DNA from: Oscillospiraceae bacterium
GTDB taxonomy: Bacteria; Bacillota; Clostridia; UMGS1840; HGM11507
Direction of reading: 5' to 3'
Length of the DNA stretch: 64,000 nt
Assembly (NCBI GenBank): GCA_015068525.1
Contig: SVKJ01000003.1
Coordinates: forward strand, 66,794 to 130,793
In this document: in pieces, positions 25,439 through 33,075 of the stretch
Layout of the letters: each line of letters starts with the position of its first letter
Position numbering within the stretch: the first letter of the stretch is position 1
Notes under the pieces: generated by a model
What the model was told of the DNA's origin: nothing
Databases searched by the model: none
The model's input: the letters and a program-made list of their open reading frames with translations, nothing else
Position numbers and translations under genes: made by a program

Positions 25439-27247
25439 ATGAAAAAAATTATTTCTTTAATAATTGTTGTTATATTATTTAATGTTATTGCTTATGCTGA
25501 TTACAGTTTTTCAAATGAGAATTTAAGTTATGTTAAGGAAATTCCTAATGAAGGACTTAAATATGAGATTTTCTCTGAAAACGGAAAGTATGGAATGAAA
25601 AAGTATGGTAATATTATTATTCCTGCTATTTGGGATGAGTTTGGAACTGATAACAGACCTGCGTATCCACCTTATGGTGATTTTTCTCACATTGCAGTTA
25701 GAGATAATGAAAAATGGGGTGCTGTAAATGAAAAAGGGGAAATTATTATACCAGTAATATACAAGGAAGTTGTTATACAACCAAAAATTACTGACAGATT
25801 TGAAATAAGAGTTCAGGACTTTAATGATAAATATGGTTTCGTTGATTATAATGGGAAAATAATTGCAGAATGTAAATATGATTATTGCGAAAGTAGTTTT
25901 ATTGATGGAATGTGTGTAGTTGGAAGAGATTTCGGATATACAGTTATAGATAAAGAAGGCAATGAACTTATGCCTTTGATTTCAGAGAAGTTAACTTACT
26001 ATAATGGCAAATTTGTTGTTGAAAAAGAAGAGGGAAGTTATATATTAGATAAAAATGGGAATATATTGTTAAAAAGTGATTATGATTATTTATGCCCTAC
26101 AAGTGTAAATACTGTTATAGCAACAAAAAATAATAAACAAGGTTTGATAGATTTTAGCGGCAATATTCTTATTCCTTTAAAATATAATGCAGTTGTTTTT
26201 ATGGGAGAAAAAAATATCTATTTAGCAATGGATAACACCTATGACTATTATTATGATATAAATTTAAATTTAATTAGAGAACCAAGTGAAAAAATGAGTT
26301 CACATCATAGTGGCAATGATAATTTATTAACTTTTAAGAAGAATGGGAAAATAGGTATTATTACAACTGACGGAAAACAAATCGCACCATGTATATATGA
26401 AGATTTTTATTCACGTGATGGTTATTTTATGGTAAGGCTTAATGGACTTGTGGGAATTTTAAACCCTGATGGTACATATCATACTTATCCAACAATTCGT
26501 ATGGAGGCATTATATAATACCGAACATTTGGGAGATGGTTTTTTTGCTGTAATGTTATCGCCACGTAAATGGGCTGTTTTAAATAACAAAGGAGAGTTCA
26601 TAACAAGACCTGTTTTTCCAGAGGTTAATGTTATTGATAATAAAATTGTAGTATCTGATAATTCCAAGTGGTATGAAATTAAATTTGAAGATAAAATAAC
26701 ACCTGTTAATAATTCTTCCTATATGACAGAACTTTACGAGAAAGAAATAAACTATTTATCGGAAAAAGGGATAATAATAGGTAATGAAAACGGAGAATTA
26801 AATCTTTATAATCAGATTACAAGAGCAGAATTTTTAACTATGATAATTCGTTCGTTGTCCTGTGATATTAAGGAATGTGATGCTGTATTTTCTGATATTT
26901 CCAATCATTGGGCAAAAAATATAGTTATGAAATGTTATAATGCAGGTATTGTAAAAGGTTATGAAGACAATACATTTAAACCTGACCAGATTATAACCTA
27001 TGAAGAAATGTTGCAAATTGCTATAAGAAGTATGGGCGTCCCTGATTATATTATAACACGAGAAAATTCCATTTTTCCCATTGCGAAATATGCAAAACTC
27101 CTTCCAGTAAATACTACATTTTCAAGTAATGAAACAATTCTGAAAAATAAAGCATGTGTTATAATTTACAATCTTATTAATACTGATATAACTAAAGATG
27201 ATATAATAAATTATAAGCCTAATATAGTATATAATCTTGGAAATTAG
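25439..27247 (+). CDS. Secreted WG-repeat protein with C-terminal SLH domains
   Basis: The 602-residue protein has a signal peptide (about residues 1-20, ending VIAYA). A series of WG-type repeats spans about residues 35-410 (KWGAVNEKGEIIIPVIY, KYGFVDYNGKIIAECKYD, KQGLIDFSGNILIPLKYN, KIGIITTDGKQIAPCIYE, KWAVLNNKGEFITRPVF). One to two SLH domains are at the C-terminus (about 430-580, AGIVKGYEDNTFKPDQIITYEE). WG repeats are predicted beta-structures of unclear ligand. It directly follows the BlaI/M56 pair behind an AGGAGGG site, so it is the likely output of that signalling operon: a wall-anchored surface protein. Confidence 0.82.
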   Translation: MKKIISLIIVVILFNVIAYADYSFSNENLSYVKEIPNEGLKYEIFSENGKYGMKKYGNIIIPAIWDEFGTDNRPAYPPYGDFSHIAVRDNEKWGAVNEKGEIIIPVIYKEVVIQPKITDRFEIRVQDFNDKYGFVDYNGKIIAECKYDYCESSFIDGMCVVGRDFGYTVIDKEGNELMPLISEKLTYYNGKFVVEKEEGSYILDKNGNILLKSDYDYLCPTSVNTVIATKNNKQGLIDFSGNILIPLKYNAVVFMGEKNIYLAMDNTYDYYYDINLNLIREPSEKMSSHHSGNDNLLTFKKNGKIGIITTDGKQIAPCIYEDFYSRDGYFMVRLNGLVGILNPDGTYHTYPTIRMEALYNTEHLGDGFFAVMLSPRKWAVLNNKGEFITRPVFPEVNVIDNKIVVSDNSKWYEIKFEDKITPVNNSSYMTELYEKEINYLSEKGIIIGNENGELNLYNQITRAEFLTMIIRSLSCDIKECDAVFSDISNHWAKNIVMKCYNAGIVKGYEDNTFKPDQIITYEEMLQIAIRSMGVPDYIITRENSIFPIAKYAKLLPVNTTFSSNETILKNKACVIIYNLINTDITKDDIINYKPNIVYNLGN

Positions 27248-27366
27248 TAAAAATTGTCTTCAAGTGTGAAATTGATAAAGAGTAGTAATGAAATATCAAT
27301 TAAAATAAGATTTTTCATTATCCATCAAAAAATCCTTTTGTATCAAATAAATAATGAATAGTACAA

Positions 27367-27399
27367 AGAAAAAACCGTCGATGACTCGACGGCTTTTTT
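27367..27399. terminator. Bidirectional terminator between the WG-repeat gene and tRNA-Arg
   Basis: AAAACCGTCGA and TCGACGGCTTTT form a stem with a four-base loop flanked by A and T tracts. It can end the minus-strand tRNA transcript directly after CCA and also transcription from the plus strand. Confidence 0.88.
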
Positions 27400-27402
27400 C
27401 TT

Positions 27403-27477
27403 TGGCACCCTCAACGGGAATCGAACCTGTAACTGCCCCTTAGGAGGGGGCTATTATATCCATTTAACTATGAGGGC
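27403..27477 (-). tRNA. tRNA-Arg (anticodon CCU)
   Basis: On the minus strand the sequence folds as a cloverleaf. The acceptor GCCCTCA/TGAGGGT has a terminal G-U pair. The D arm is GTTAAATGGATATAAT. The anticodon stem GCCCC/GGGGC encloses loop CTCCTAA, giving anticodon CCU, which reads AGG. The T arm has loop TTCGATT and one A-C mismatch in its stem. The 3' end has discriminator G and an encoded CCA. A terminator follows immediately. Confidence 0.88.
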
Positions 27478-27495
27478 AAATATTTAATTTTTTAA

Positions 27496-27534
27496 AATAG
27501 CCCCCTCCTAAGAGAGTTTAAAAAAGGGGCTATT
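27496..27534. repeat. Inverted copy of the tRNA-Arg anticodon arm with its own hairpin
   Basis: AATAGCCCCCTCCTAAG (27496-27512) is the exact reverse complement of 27439-27455 in the tRNA gene. It also pairs, through AATAGCCCC, with GGGGCTATT at 27526-27534 to form a separate hairpin. The copy lies between lysA and the tRNA, so a lysA-tRNA read-through transcript would contain an antisense match to the anticodon arm. Confidence 0.7.
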
Positions 27535-27576
27535 ATTCTGAGCGCAGCGAATAACAAGGTTCACAAAGTGGTTCAG

Positions 27577-28872
27577 TTATATTAAGTCATTTTTTATAAT
27601 GTCATCATAAGTTTCTCTTTTTACAATAAGTTTATCTTGTCCATCTTTTAACATAACAACAGGTAAACGTGGAATTCTGTTATAATTACTTGCCATTGAA
27701 AAGTTATAAGCACCGGTTGAAAATACACATAGTATATCGCCGACTTTTGTTTCTTGCAACATTATATCTTTTGCAATAATGTCGCCTGATTCACAGCATT
27801 TTCCGGCAACTGTAACCTTTTCATTTTGTGGGTTACCTGCTTTATTTGCAATCATTATAGAGTATTCTGCTTCGTATAAAGCATAGCGTGGATTATCTGC
27901 CATACCACCATCAACAGAAATATATTTTCTTACATCTTTAATATCTTTGACAGCACCGACAGTATACAAAGTAACACCTGCTTCGCCGACTATTGAACGT
28001 CCCGGTTCCATAAGAATTTTAGGTTTTTGAATATTTTTTTCTTTGCAGACTGAATTAACAACTTCAGAAACTTTTTTTATATATTCACCATACTCAATCG
28101 GGTCGTCTTCGCTTGTATATTTTATACCAAACCCACCGCCAAGATTAAGTTCTTTTATTTCAATATTATACTTTTCTTTAATATCGGAAATATAGTTTAG
28201 CATAACCTCTGCAGTTTTGCAAAAAGGGTCTATATCAAAAATTTGTGAACCTATATGGCAGTGAACACCGACAAAATCAATGTTTGAACATTTTTTTATA
28301 TCCTCTATAATATCAAATGCCTCGCCGTTTTCTAAAGCAAACCCAAATTTTGAATCAATCTGACCTGTCATAATAAAATCGTGAGTATGTGCGTCAATAC
28401 CGGGTTTTATTCTTATAAGAATTGAAACTCTTTTGTTTAGCTTTTTTGCAATAGAGTCAATATTGTTAAGTTCATAAATATTATCAACAACGATTCTTCC
28501 TACATTGCTTTTTATAGCAAACTCAAGTTCATCGTAAGTTTTATTGTTTCCGTGAAAATAAATTTTTTCGGAGGGGAAATCTGCTTTTAGCGCAGTATAT
28601 AATTCTCCGCCTGAAACAACATCAACTCCAAGACCTTCTTCGTTTGCAATTTTATATATATAAAGACAGGAAAATGCTTTTGAGGCATATAGTACAAGTC
28701 CGTCATCATAATTTTCTTCCAGTGCTTTTTTATATGCTCTGCAATTTTTCCTTATTAAATCTTCGTCCATAAGATATAAAGGTGTTCCATATTTTTTTGC
28801 CATGTCGACAGTATCGATTCCTGACATTGTTAAATGGTTATTTGCATTTATATCAAAAATGTTATTTATCAT
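27577..28872 (-). CDS. lysA: Diaminopimelate decarboxylase
   Basis: LysA is a PLP enzyme converting meso-diaminopimelate to lysine. The ATG at 28872 is chosen because GAGGTG sits six bases upstream; the GTG three codons earlier lies within that site. The 431-residue product has the PLP-lysine region LVLYASKAFSCLYIYKIA, the HCHIGSQIFD motif, ELNLGGGFGIKY, MEPGRSIVGEAG and the distal active-site CCESGDIIA. The family match is complete. Downstream on the same strand lie an unusual inverted repeat and tRNA-Arg. Confidence 0.95.
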   Translation of the reverse strand: MINNIFDINANNHLTMSGIDTVDMAKKYGTPLYLMDEDLIRKNCRAYKKALEENYDDGLVLYASKAFSCLYIYKIANEEGLGVDVVSGGELYTALKADFPSEKIYFHGNNKTYDELEFAIKSNVGRIVVDNIYELNNIDSIAKKLNKRVSILIRIKPGIDAHTHDFIMTGQIDSKFGFALENGEAFDIIEDIKKCSNIDFVGVHCHIGSQIFDIDPFCKTAEVMLNYISDIKEKYNIEIKELNLGGGFGIKYTSEDDPIEYGEYIKKVSEVVNSVCKEKNIQKPKILMEPGRSIVGEAGVTLYTVGAVKDIKDVRKYISVDGGMADNPRYALYEAEYSIMIANKAGNPQNEKVTVAGKCCESGDIIAKDIMLQETKVGDILCVFSTGAYNFSMASNYNRIPRLPVVMLKDGQDKLIVKRETYDDIIKNDLI

Positions 28873-28933
28873 AAGTTTCACCTCATACTGTAATATTCTA
28901 ACACATTTAAAAGAAGATTACAATATTTTTTTA

Positions 28934-29629
28934 TTAAGAAAAGTATTTTAATAATCCGTTTTTTATTGTTTCAGCGATTTTTTCCTGATATTTATCACTC
29001 ATCAACAGTTGCTCTTCGGTTGGATTAGATATAAACCCACATTCAATAAGACAGGCTGGGATTTTAAGATTTGAAAGAAGATAAATTTCTTTTCCCGAAG
29101 GCTTAATCTGCCGTTTGTTATTTGGGTTTAGAGAATTTTTAAGTTCTTCTCTGAGTATAGAAGCAATTTCCTTACTTTCGGGATTATTCTTTGAATAAAA
29201 AATTTGTGCACCGCTTTGTGAATTATCTTCAAAATAATTCATATGTATACTTATAAAAATTGCATTATTATAATTTTGTGCAATTTTAATTCTGTTGTCA
29301 AAATCCGTTCTTTTTCTCTTTTTTTGTTGATTTTTGTCACAAAGCATAATATCCGTATCTCTTGTCATAACAACGTTTATTCCTGAATTTAAAAGTTTTT
29401 CTTTTAATTTTAGTGCAATTTTTAAATTAAGGTCTTTTTCTTTTATGCCCGTTACTCCAACTGCACCACCATCTTCTCCGCCATGTCCCGGGTCTATTAC
29501 TATAACGTTTGATGTGACTGATGTAACCATTGATTTCTGATATGAATTATAAATAAAGGAACTCATAATAAAAACGAACATTAAAGAAAAGGTAAGAATA
29601 ATACTTTTTTTATTTATAACATAAAACAT
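28934..29629 (-). CDS. cwlD: N-acetylmuramoyl-L-alanine amidase, CwlD-like
   Basis: CwlD removes peptide side chains during muramic-delta-lactam formation in the spore cortex. The 231-residue protein has an N-terminal membrane anchor (about residues 8-28) and an amidase_3 domain. Its zinc-binding motifs are IDPGHGGEDGGA, the second His in FISIHMNYF and the catalytic Glu in CLIECGFISNP. The ATG at 29629 follows GAGGTG; the GTG nine bases upstream overlaps that site. Assignment as CwlD instead of another amidase rests on size, membrane anchor and the sporulation genes divergently adjacent. Confidence 0.82.
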   Translation of the reverse strand: MFYVINKKSIILTFSLMFVFIMSSFIYNSYQKSMVTSVTSNVIVIDPGHGGEDGGAVGVTGIKEKDLNLKIALKLKEKLLNSGINVVMTRDTDIMLCDKNQQKKRKRTDFDNRIKIAQNYNNAIFISIHMNYFEDNSQSGAQIFYSKNNPESKEIASILREELKNSLNPNNKRQIKPSGKEIYLLSNLKIPACLIECGFISNPTEEQLLMSDKYQEKIAETIKNGLLKYFS

Positions 29630-29685
29630 ATAACACACCTCAAAACAAATATATGTTTTTTAAAAAATATAATTCTATAAATTTT

Positions 29686-29714
29686 GAATATTTAAGATTT
29701 GTCCATCATATTAT
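29686..29714 (+). promoter_or_regulatory. Candidate sigma-E/sigma-K (mother cell) promoter
   Basis: GAATATT and CATATTAT are spaced by 14 bases, close to the mother-cell sigma consensus (KMATATT, 14-15 bases, CATACANT). It lies upstream of a SPOCS-domain gene and spoIIP. Confidence 0.5.
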
Positions 29715-29748
29715 TTAGTAAAAAAACAAATCCTGGAGGTTAAGAAAA

Positions 29749-31281
29749 ATGGAATATCAAAAAGAAAATATGAGCATTTTAAAAACTGTTTCAAAAACAG
29801 CACAAACAAAGAATTATGAATGGGATATCATTGTTCCTGATTCAAAGCCTGATATTGCAACTATAGTAAGCACAGACGGACTTGTTAATATAACGGGAAA
29901 AGAAATAATGCAGGATAGGGTAGTTATAAACGGAAATGTTAAAATCACTATACTTTATATTTCATCTGATGATTCAAAAAGTATAAAAAGTATTGAGAAT
30001 ATACAGAATTTTAATTGCGTATTGGAACTTAAAGATTTAAGACAAAATATGGAATTAAATATCTATGCTTTTGTAAATAAAATTTCATCAAATATGTTAA
30101 ACAGCAGAAAAATAAATGTCGAGTCTGTCATTGATTTTCATGGTATCGCATACGACAATGAAGAAATATCATATATTGAAAAGATGGAGGAAGAAAATGT
30201 AGAATATAAATCAAAAGAAATTAAAACAGAGAGAATGGCATCTTATTTTGAAAATTCTTTTTCTTTTAATGAAAATATTGAAGTTCCTGTCGGAAAGTCA
30301 AGTATCACCGAAATATTAAAAATCAAACCTGAATTTTTGGTTAAGGATATCAAATTTGCAAATAATAAAATTGTATTAAGAGGAAATATCTTATTTTCGA
30401 CAGTTTATTTAAGTGATACAGATGACGATCCTGTGCAATTTATGACAAATGAAATACCAATAAATGAGATTATTGACTGGAAAGATATTAATGAGGATTC
30501 AATATTCGATTATGATGTTTTTGTAAGTAATTTTAATTACATATTAAGAGATAACAGTGACGGAGAAAAAAGAATTATAAAAGTATGCGGTGATATACTT
30601 ATAAAAGGCAAAACTTATGAAGAATTATTGATTTGTCCTATTGTTGATGCATACAGTCTTAAAAGCAATCTTAATCTTCAAAAGAATTTGTTTAATTACG
30701 AAGAAATACATCACAGGCTTTCAGGTCAGTTTTCCTTGAAAGAAACAGTAACTTTTAATAGTTTAAAAGATATTCAGAAAGTACTTCTTCTCGAAATAAA
30801 AGAAGATGTGGACAGTGTAACAATAACATCGGGAGTTATAAAAATAAAGGGAAATATTGCCGTTTCAATGCTCTATATATCAACAGATGGTGAAGTTTGT
30901 ATGGCTAAATCTTTAGTTCCTTTGGAATATAATGTAAATACTGATGTTGATTCTTCCGAAGCATTATGCGATTTGAAACTTCAGATTGATTCTTTTTCTT
31001 ATAATATTGTTTCTTCAGATGAAATAGATTTAAGAATAAACTTAAGTTATAAAATCATAATAAAAAATCATATTTCTCAGGAAATAGTTCATGATATAGA
31101 ATGTGATAAAACAAACTGTAATTATGAAAAACATGGTATAACTGTTTTCTTTTGTGATGGTAATGAAAACTTGTGGGACATTGCCAAAAAGTATAAAACA
31201 ACAGTGAAAGATATTGCTTTGGCCAATGAACTTGACGATAATATTGTTGTGAAAAAAGGAATGAAATTATTAATTCCATAG
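29749..31281 (+). CDS. SPOCS (DUF3794) domain protein with C-terminal LysM
   Basis: The 510-residue protein contains repeated DUF3794/SPOCS modules (for example WDIIVPDSKPDIATIVSTDG near the start and KIKGNIAVSMLYISTDGE later). It ends in a LysM domain (about residues 465-510, VFFCDGNENLWDIAKKYKTT to GMKLLIP) that binds peptidoglycan. SPOCS/LysM proteins occur in spore-coat or cortex-associated proteins of Clostridia. No signal peptide is seen, consistent with assembly from the mother cell. A CTGGAGG site and a mother-cell-type promoter precede it; spoIIP follows after eight bases. Confidence 0.85.
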   Translation: MEYQKENMSILKTVSKTAQTKNYEWDIIVPDSKPDIATIVSTDGLVNITGKEIMQDRVVINGNVKITILYISSDDSKSIKSIENIQNFNCVLELKDLRQNMELNIYAFVNKISSNMLNSRKINVESVIDFHGIAYDNEEISYIEKMEEENVEYKSKEIKTERMASYFENSFSFNENIEVPVGKSSITEILKIKPEFLVKDIKFANNKIVLRGNILFSTVYLSDTDDDPVQFMTNEIPINEIIDWKDINEDSIFDYDVFVSNFNYILRDNSDGEKRIIKVCGDILIKGKTYEELLICPIVDAYSLKSNLNLQKNLFNYEEIHHRLSGQFSLKETVTFNSLKDIQKVLLLEIKEDVDSVTITSGVIKIKGNIAVSMLYISTDGEVCMAKSLVPLEYNVNTDVDSSEALCDLKLQIDSFSYNIVSSDEIDLRINLSYKIIIKNHISQEIVHDIECDKTNCNYEKHGITVFFCDGNENLWDIAKKYKTTVKDIALANELDDNIVVKKGMKLLIP

Positions 31282-31289
31282 AGGATAAT

Positions 31290-32453
31290 ATGAAACATAC
31301 AAGAGCATATGTAATAAATATAAAAAAAGTGATTATATATATAGCGATAACTGCTAGTGTTTTTTTAAGTATTATTTGTATAAGTACAAATATAAAAAAA
31401 GAAATTTTTATAAATAAACTTATTGAATACAGCATTTCGACAAACAGAATAAAAAAAGAAATTCCTGTCCTTAATAAAAATGTGAGCGAATATAAACCTG
31501 TTACACTGATTAAGATTTTAAGTTTTATATTTAATGAGAATCTGGAAAAACCTTCAAACATTTTTTCTGATAAAATTGGTTTTATAAAATCGGTAAAAAA
31601 CAAACTTAGCGAACAATATAATTTTGTTAATGAAAGTAATAATTACTATATACCTAAAATCTTTAAGAGTATTTTAAAAGATGATAATATAACTTATAAT
31701 CCCGCAACTGAAACAACTATAAATTCTGTTAAAAAAAGTGGAAATATTCTTGAAAGAAAAGGGATTATCGTTGATAACAAAACAACGTACAGTTTAAATC
31801 TTTTAAATCTCTATAATGAAAAATTAACCTTAAACAAAGTAAAGGGAAAACCACAGGTTTTAATAGTTCATACTCATGGCAGCGAAAGTTATAATCCGAC
31901 TGACAGAAGTCAGGATATAAATAATAACATTGTACGTGTTGGCTCAGAAATGGCAAAAGTTTTTAAGGAAAATAATATCGAAGTTATTCATTCTGAAAAA
32001 ATGCACGATATTCCCAAATTTAACAACTCATATAAAAATTCGCTTTTAACAGTTAACGAAATGCTTGAAAAGTATCCAAGTATTTGTGTTGTTCTTGATG
32101 TTCACAGAGATGCAATGATAAGTGAGTCGGGCGAGGTTTTTAAAGTTGTTAAAGAAGCGAACGGAGTTAAATATTCTCAGGTAATGTTTGTTGTAGGAAC
32201 AAATCAGGGGGGACTTACTCATAATAACTGGAAAGAAAATCTTAAATTTGCTATGCATTGTCAGGAAAAAATAAATGACATTATACCTAATCTTGCGCGG
32301 CCTATAAATTTAAGGCAGGAAAGATTTAACCAGCATACAACAAATGCATCTTTGATAATTGAGGTGGGAACTAATGGCAATACGTTAATTGAGTCGGTTA
32401 ACTCGGCTGTTATAACTGCTAAAGCAATTTCAGAAGTGTTAAATTCATATTAG
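31290..32453 (+). CDS. spoIIP: Stage II sporulation protein P
   Basis: SpoIIP is a peptidoglycan amidase/endopeptidase that drives forespore engulfment with SpoIID and SpoIIM. The 387-residue product has an N-terminal transmembrane anchor (about residues 12-32), a variable linker and the C-terminal amidase-like domain. Diagnostic stretches are VLIVHTHGSESYNPTDRS, CVVLDVHRDAM, MFVVGTNQGG and LIIEVGTNGNT. The zinc-binding His/Glu residues are visible in these motifs. Co-transcription with the SPOCS gene is likely. Confidence 0.93.
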   Translation: MKHTRAYVINIKKVIIYIAITASVFLSIICISTNIKKEIFINKLIEYSISTNRIKKEIPVLNKNVSEYKPVTLIKILSFIFNENLEKPSNIFSDKIGFIKSVKNKLSEQYNFVNESNNYYIPKIFKSILKDDNITYNPATETTINSVKKSGNILERKGIIVDNKTTYSLNLLNLYNEKLTLNKVKGKPQVLIVHTHGSESYNPTDRSQDINNNIVRVGSEMAKVFKENNIEVIHSEKMHDIPKFNNSYKNSLLTVNEMLEKYPSICVVLDVHRDAMISESGEVFKVVKEANGVKYSQVMFVVGTNQGGLTHNNWKENLKFAMHCQEKINDIIPNLARPINLRQERFNQHTTNASLIIEVGTNGNTLIESVNSAVITAKAISEVLNSY

Positions 32454-32457
32454 TATG

Positions 32458-32490
32458 AAAACAGGTGTTAAAAATAACATCTGTTTTTTT
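32458..32490 (+). terminator. Intrinsic terminator after spoIIP
   Basis: AACAGGTGTTA and TAACATCTGTT pair with one mismatch, followed by TTTTT. Confidence 0.88.
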
Positions 32491-32524
32491 GTTTAAAAAA
32501 GTTAAAATATTAACAAAATAAGTA

Positions 32525-32553
32525 TTTACTATTTTAAAAAAGGGTGTTATAAT
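32525..32553 (+). promoter_or_regulatory. Promoter of the hydrogenase operon
   Basis: TTTACT and TATAAT are spaced by 17 bases, about 36 bases before the hydC start; AAAGGAGTAGGGG supplies the ribosome binding site. Confidence 0.7.
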
Positions 32554-32589
32554 GTATTATGTAAAAATTTGTAAAGGAGTAGGGGAATT

Positions 32590-33075
32590 ATGAGTAAAAT
32601 TGATTTTAACATTGCTGACAAAATACTTGATTCTTATAACAGAAATCAATCTTCTCTTATTGCTATTATGCAGGATCTTCAGGCAGAGTTTCATTATTTA
32701 CCTGAAGAAATTCTTGAATATATTGCAAAAGGTTTGGATATAAGTATTGCGAAGGTATATGGAGTAGCCACTTTCTATGAAAATTTTTCTTTGGAACCAA
32801 AAGGAAAATATATCATTAAAATATGCGATGGTACAGCATGCCACGTAAGAAAGTCTATTCCTATTTTGGAAACATTAAGAAAGGAATTAGGTCTTTCAGA
32901 TAAAAAGCACACAACTGATGATATGCTCTTCACAGTTGAAACCGTGTCTTGTCTGGGCGCTTGCGGTCTTGCACCTGCTGTTATGGTAAATGATACAGTT
33001 CACGGTTCTATGACTCCTGAAAAAGCAATAGAAATGCTTGAAAAAATCAGAGAGGAGGAAAAGAATAATGGCTAA
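32590..33075 (+). CDS. hydC: [FeFe] hydrogenase subunit HydC (NuoE-like, 2Fe-2S)
   Basis: This 161-residue NuoE/HydC-type subunit has a thioredoxin-like fold binding one [2Fe-2S] cluster. Its ligands are seen in KICDGTACHVRKS and ETVSCLGACGLAPAVMV. The helical N-terminus (LIAIMQDLQAEFHYLPEE) is typical. In HydABC complexes it assists NADH-linked electron bifurcation or confurcation between ferredoxin, NAD and protons. The next gene overlaps it by eight bases, with its ribosome binding site inside this gene. Confidence 0.92.
   Translation: MSKIDFNIADKILDSYNRNQSSLIAIMQDLQAEFHYLPEEILEYIAKGLDISIAKVYGVATFYENFSLEPKGKYIIKICDGTACHVRKSIPILETLRKELGLSDKKHTTDDMLFTVETVSCLGACGLAPAVMVNDTVHGSMTPEKAIEMLEKIREEEKNNG

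Noticed and set aside
27439..27534. Prophage attachment-site duplication of the tRNA
   Set aside because: Integration leaves a direct repeat of the tRNA 3' part; here the copy is inverted and from the anticodon arm, with no integrase nearby.
31055..31603. Minus-strand hydrophobic frame opposite spoIIP and the SPOCS gene
   Set aside because: It spans two real genes with clear domains; hydrophobicity results from A-rich codons on the other strand.
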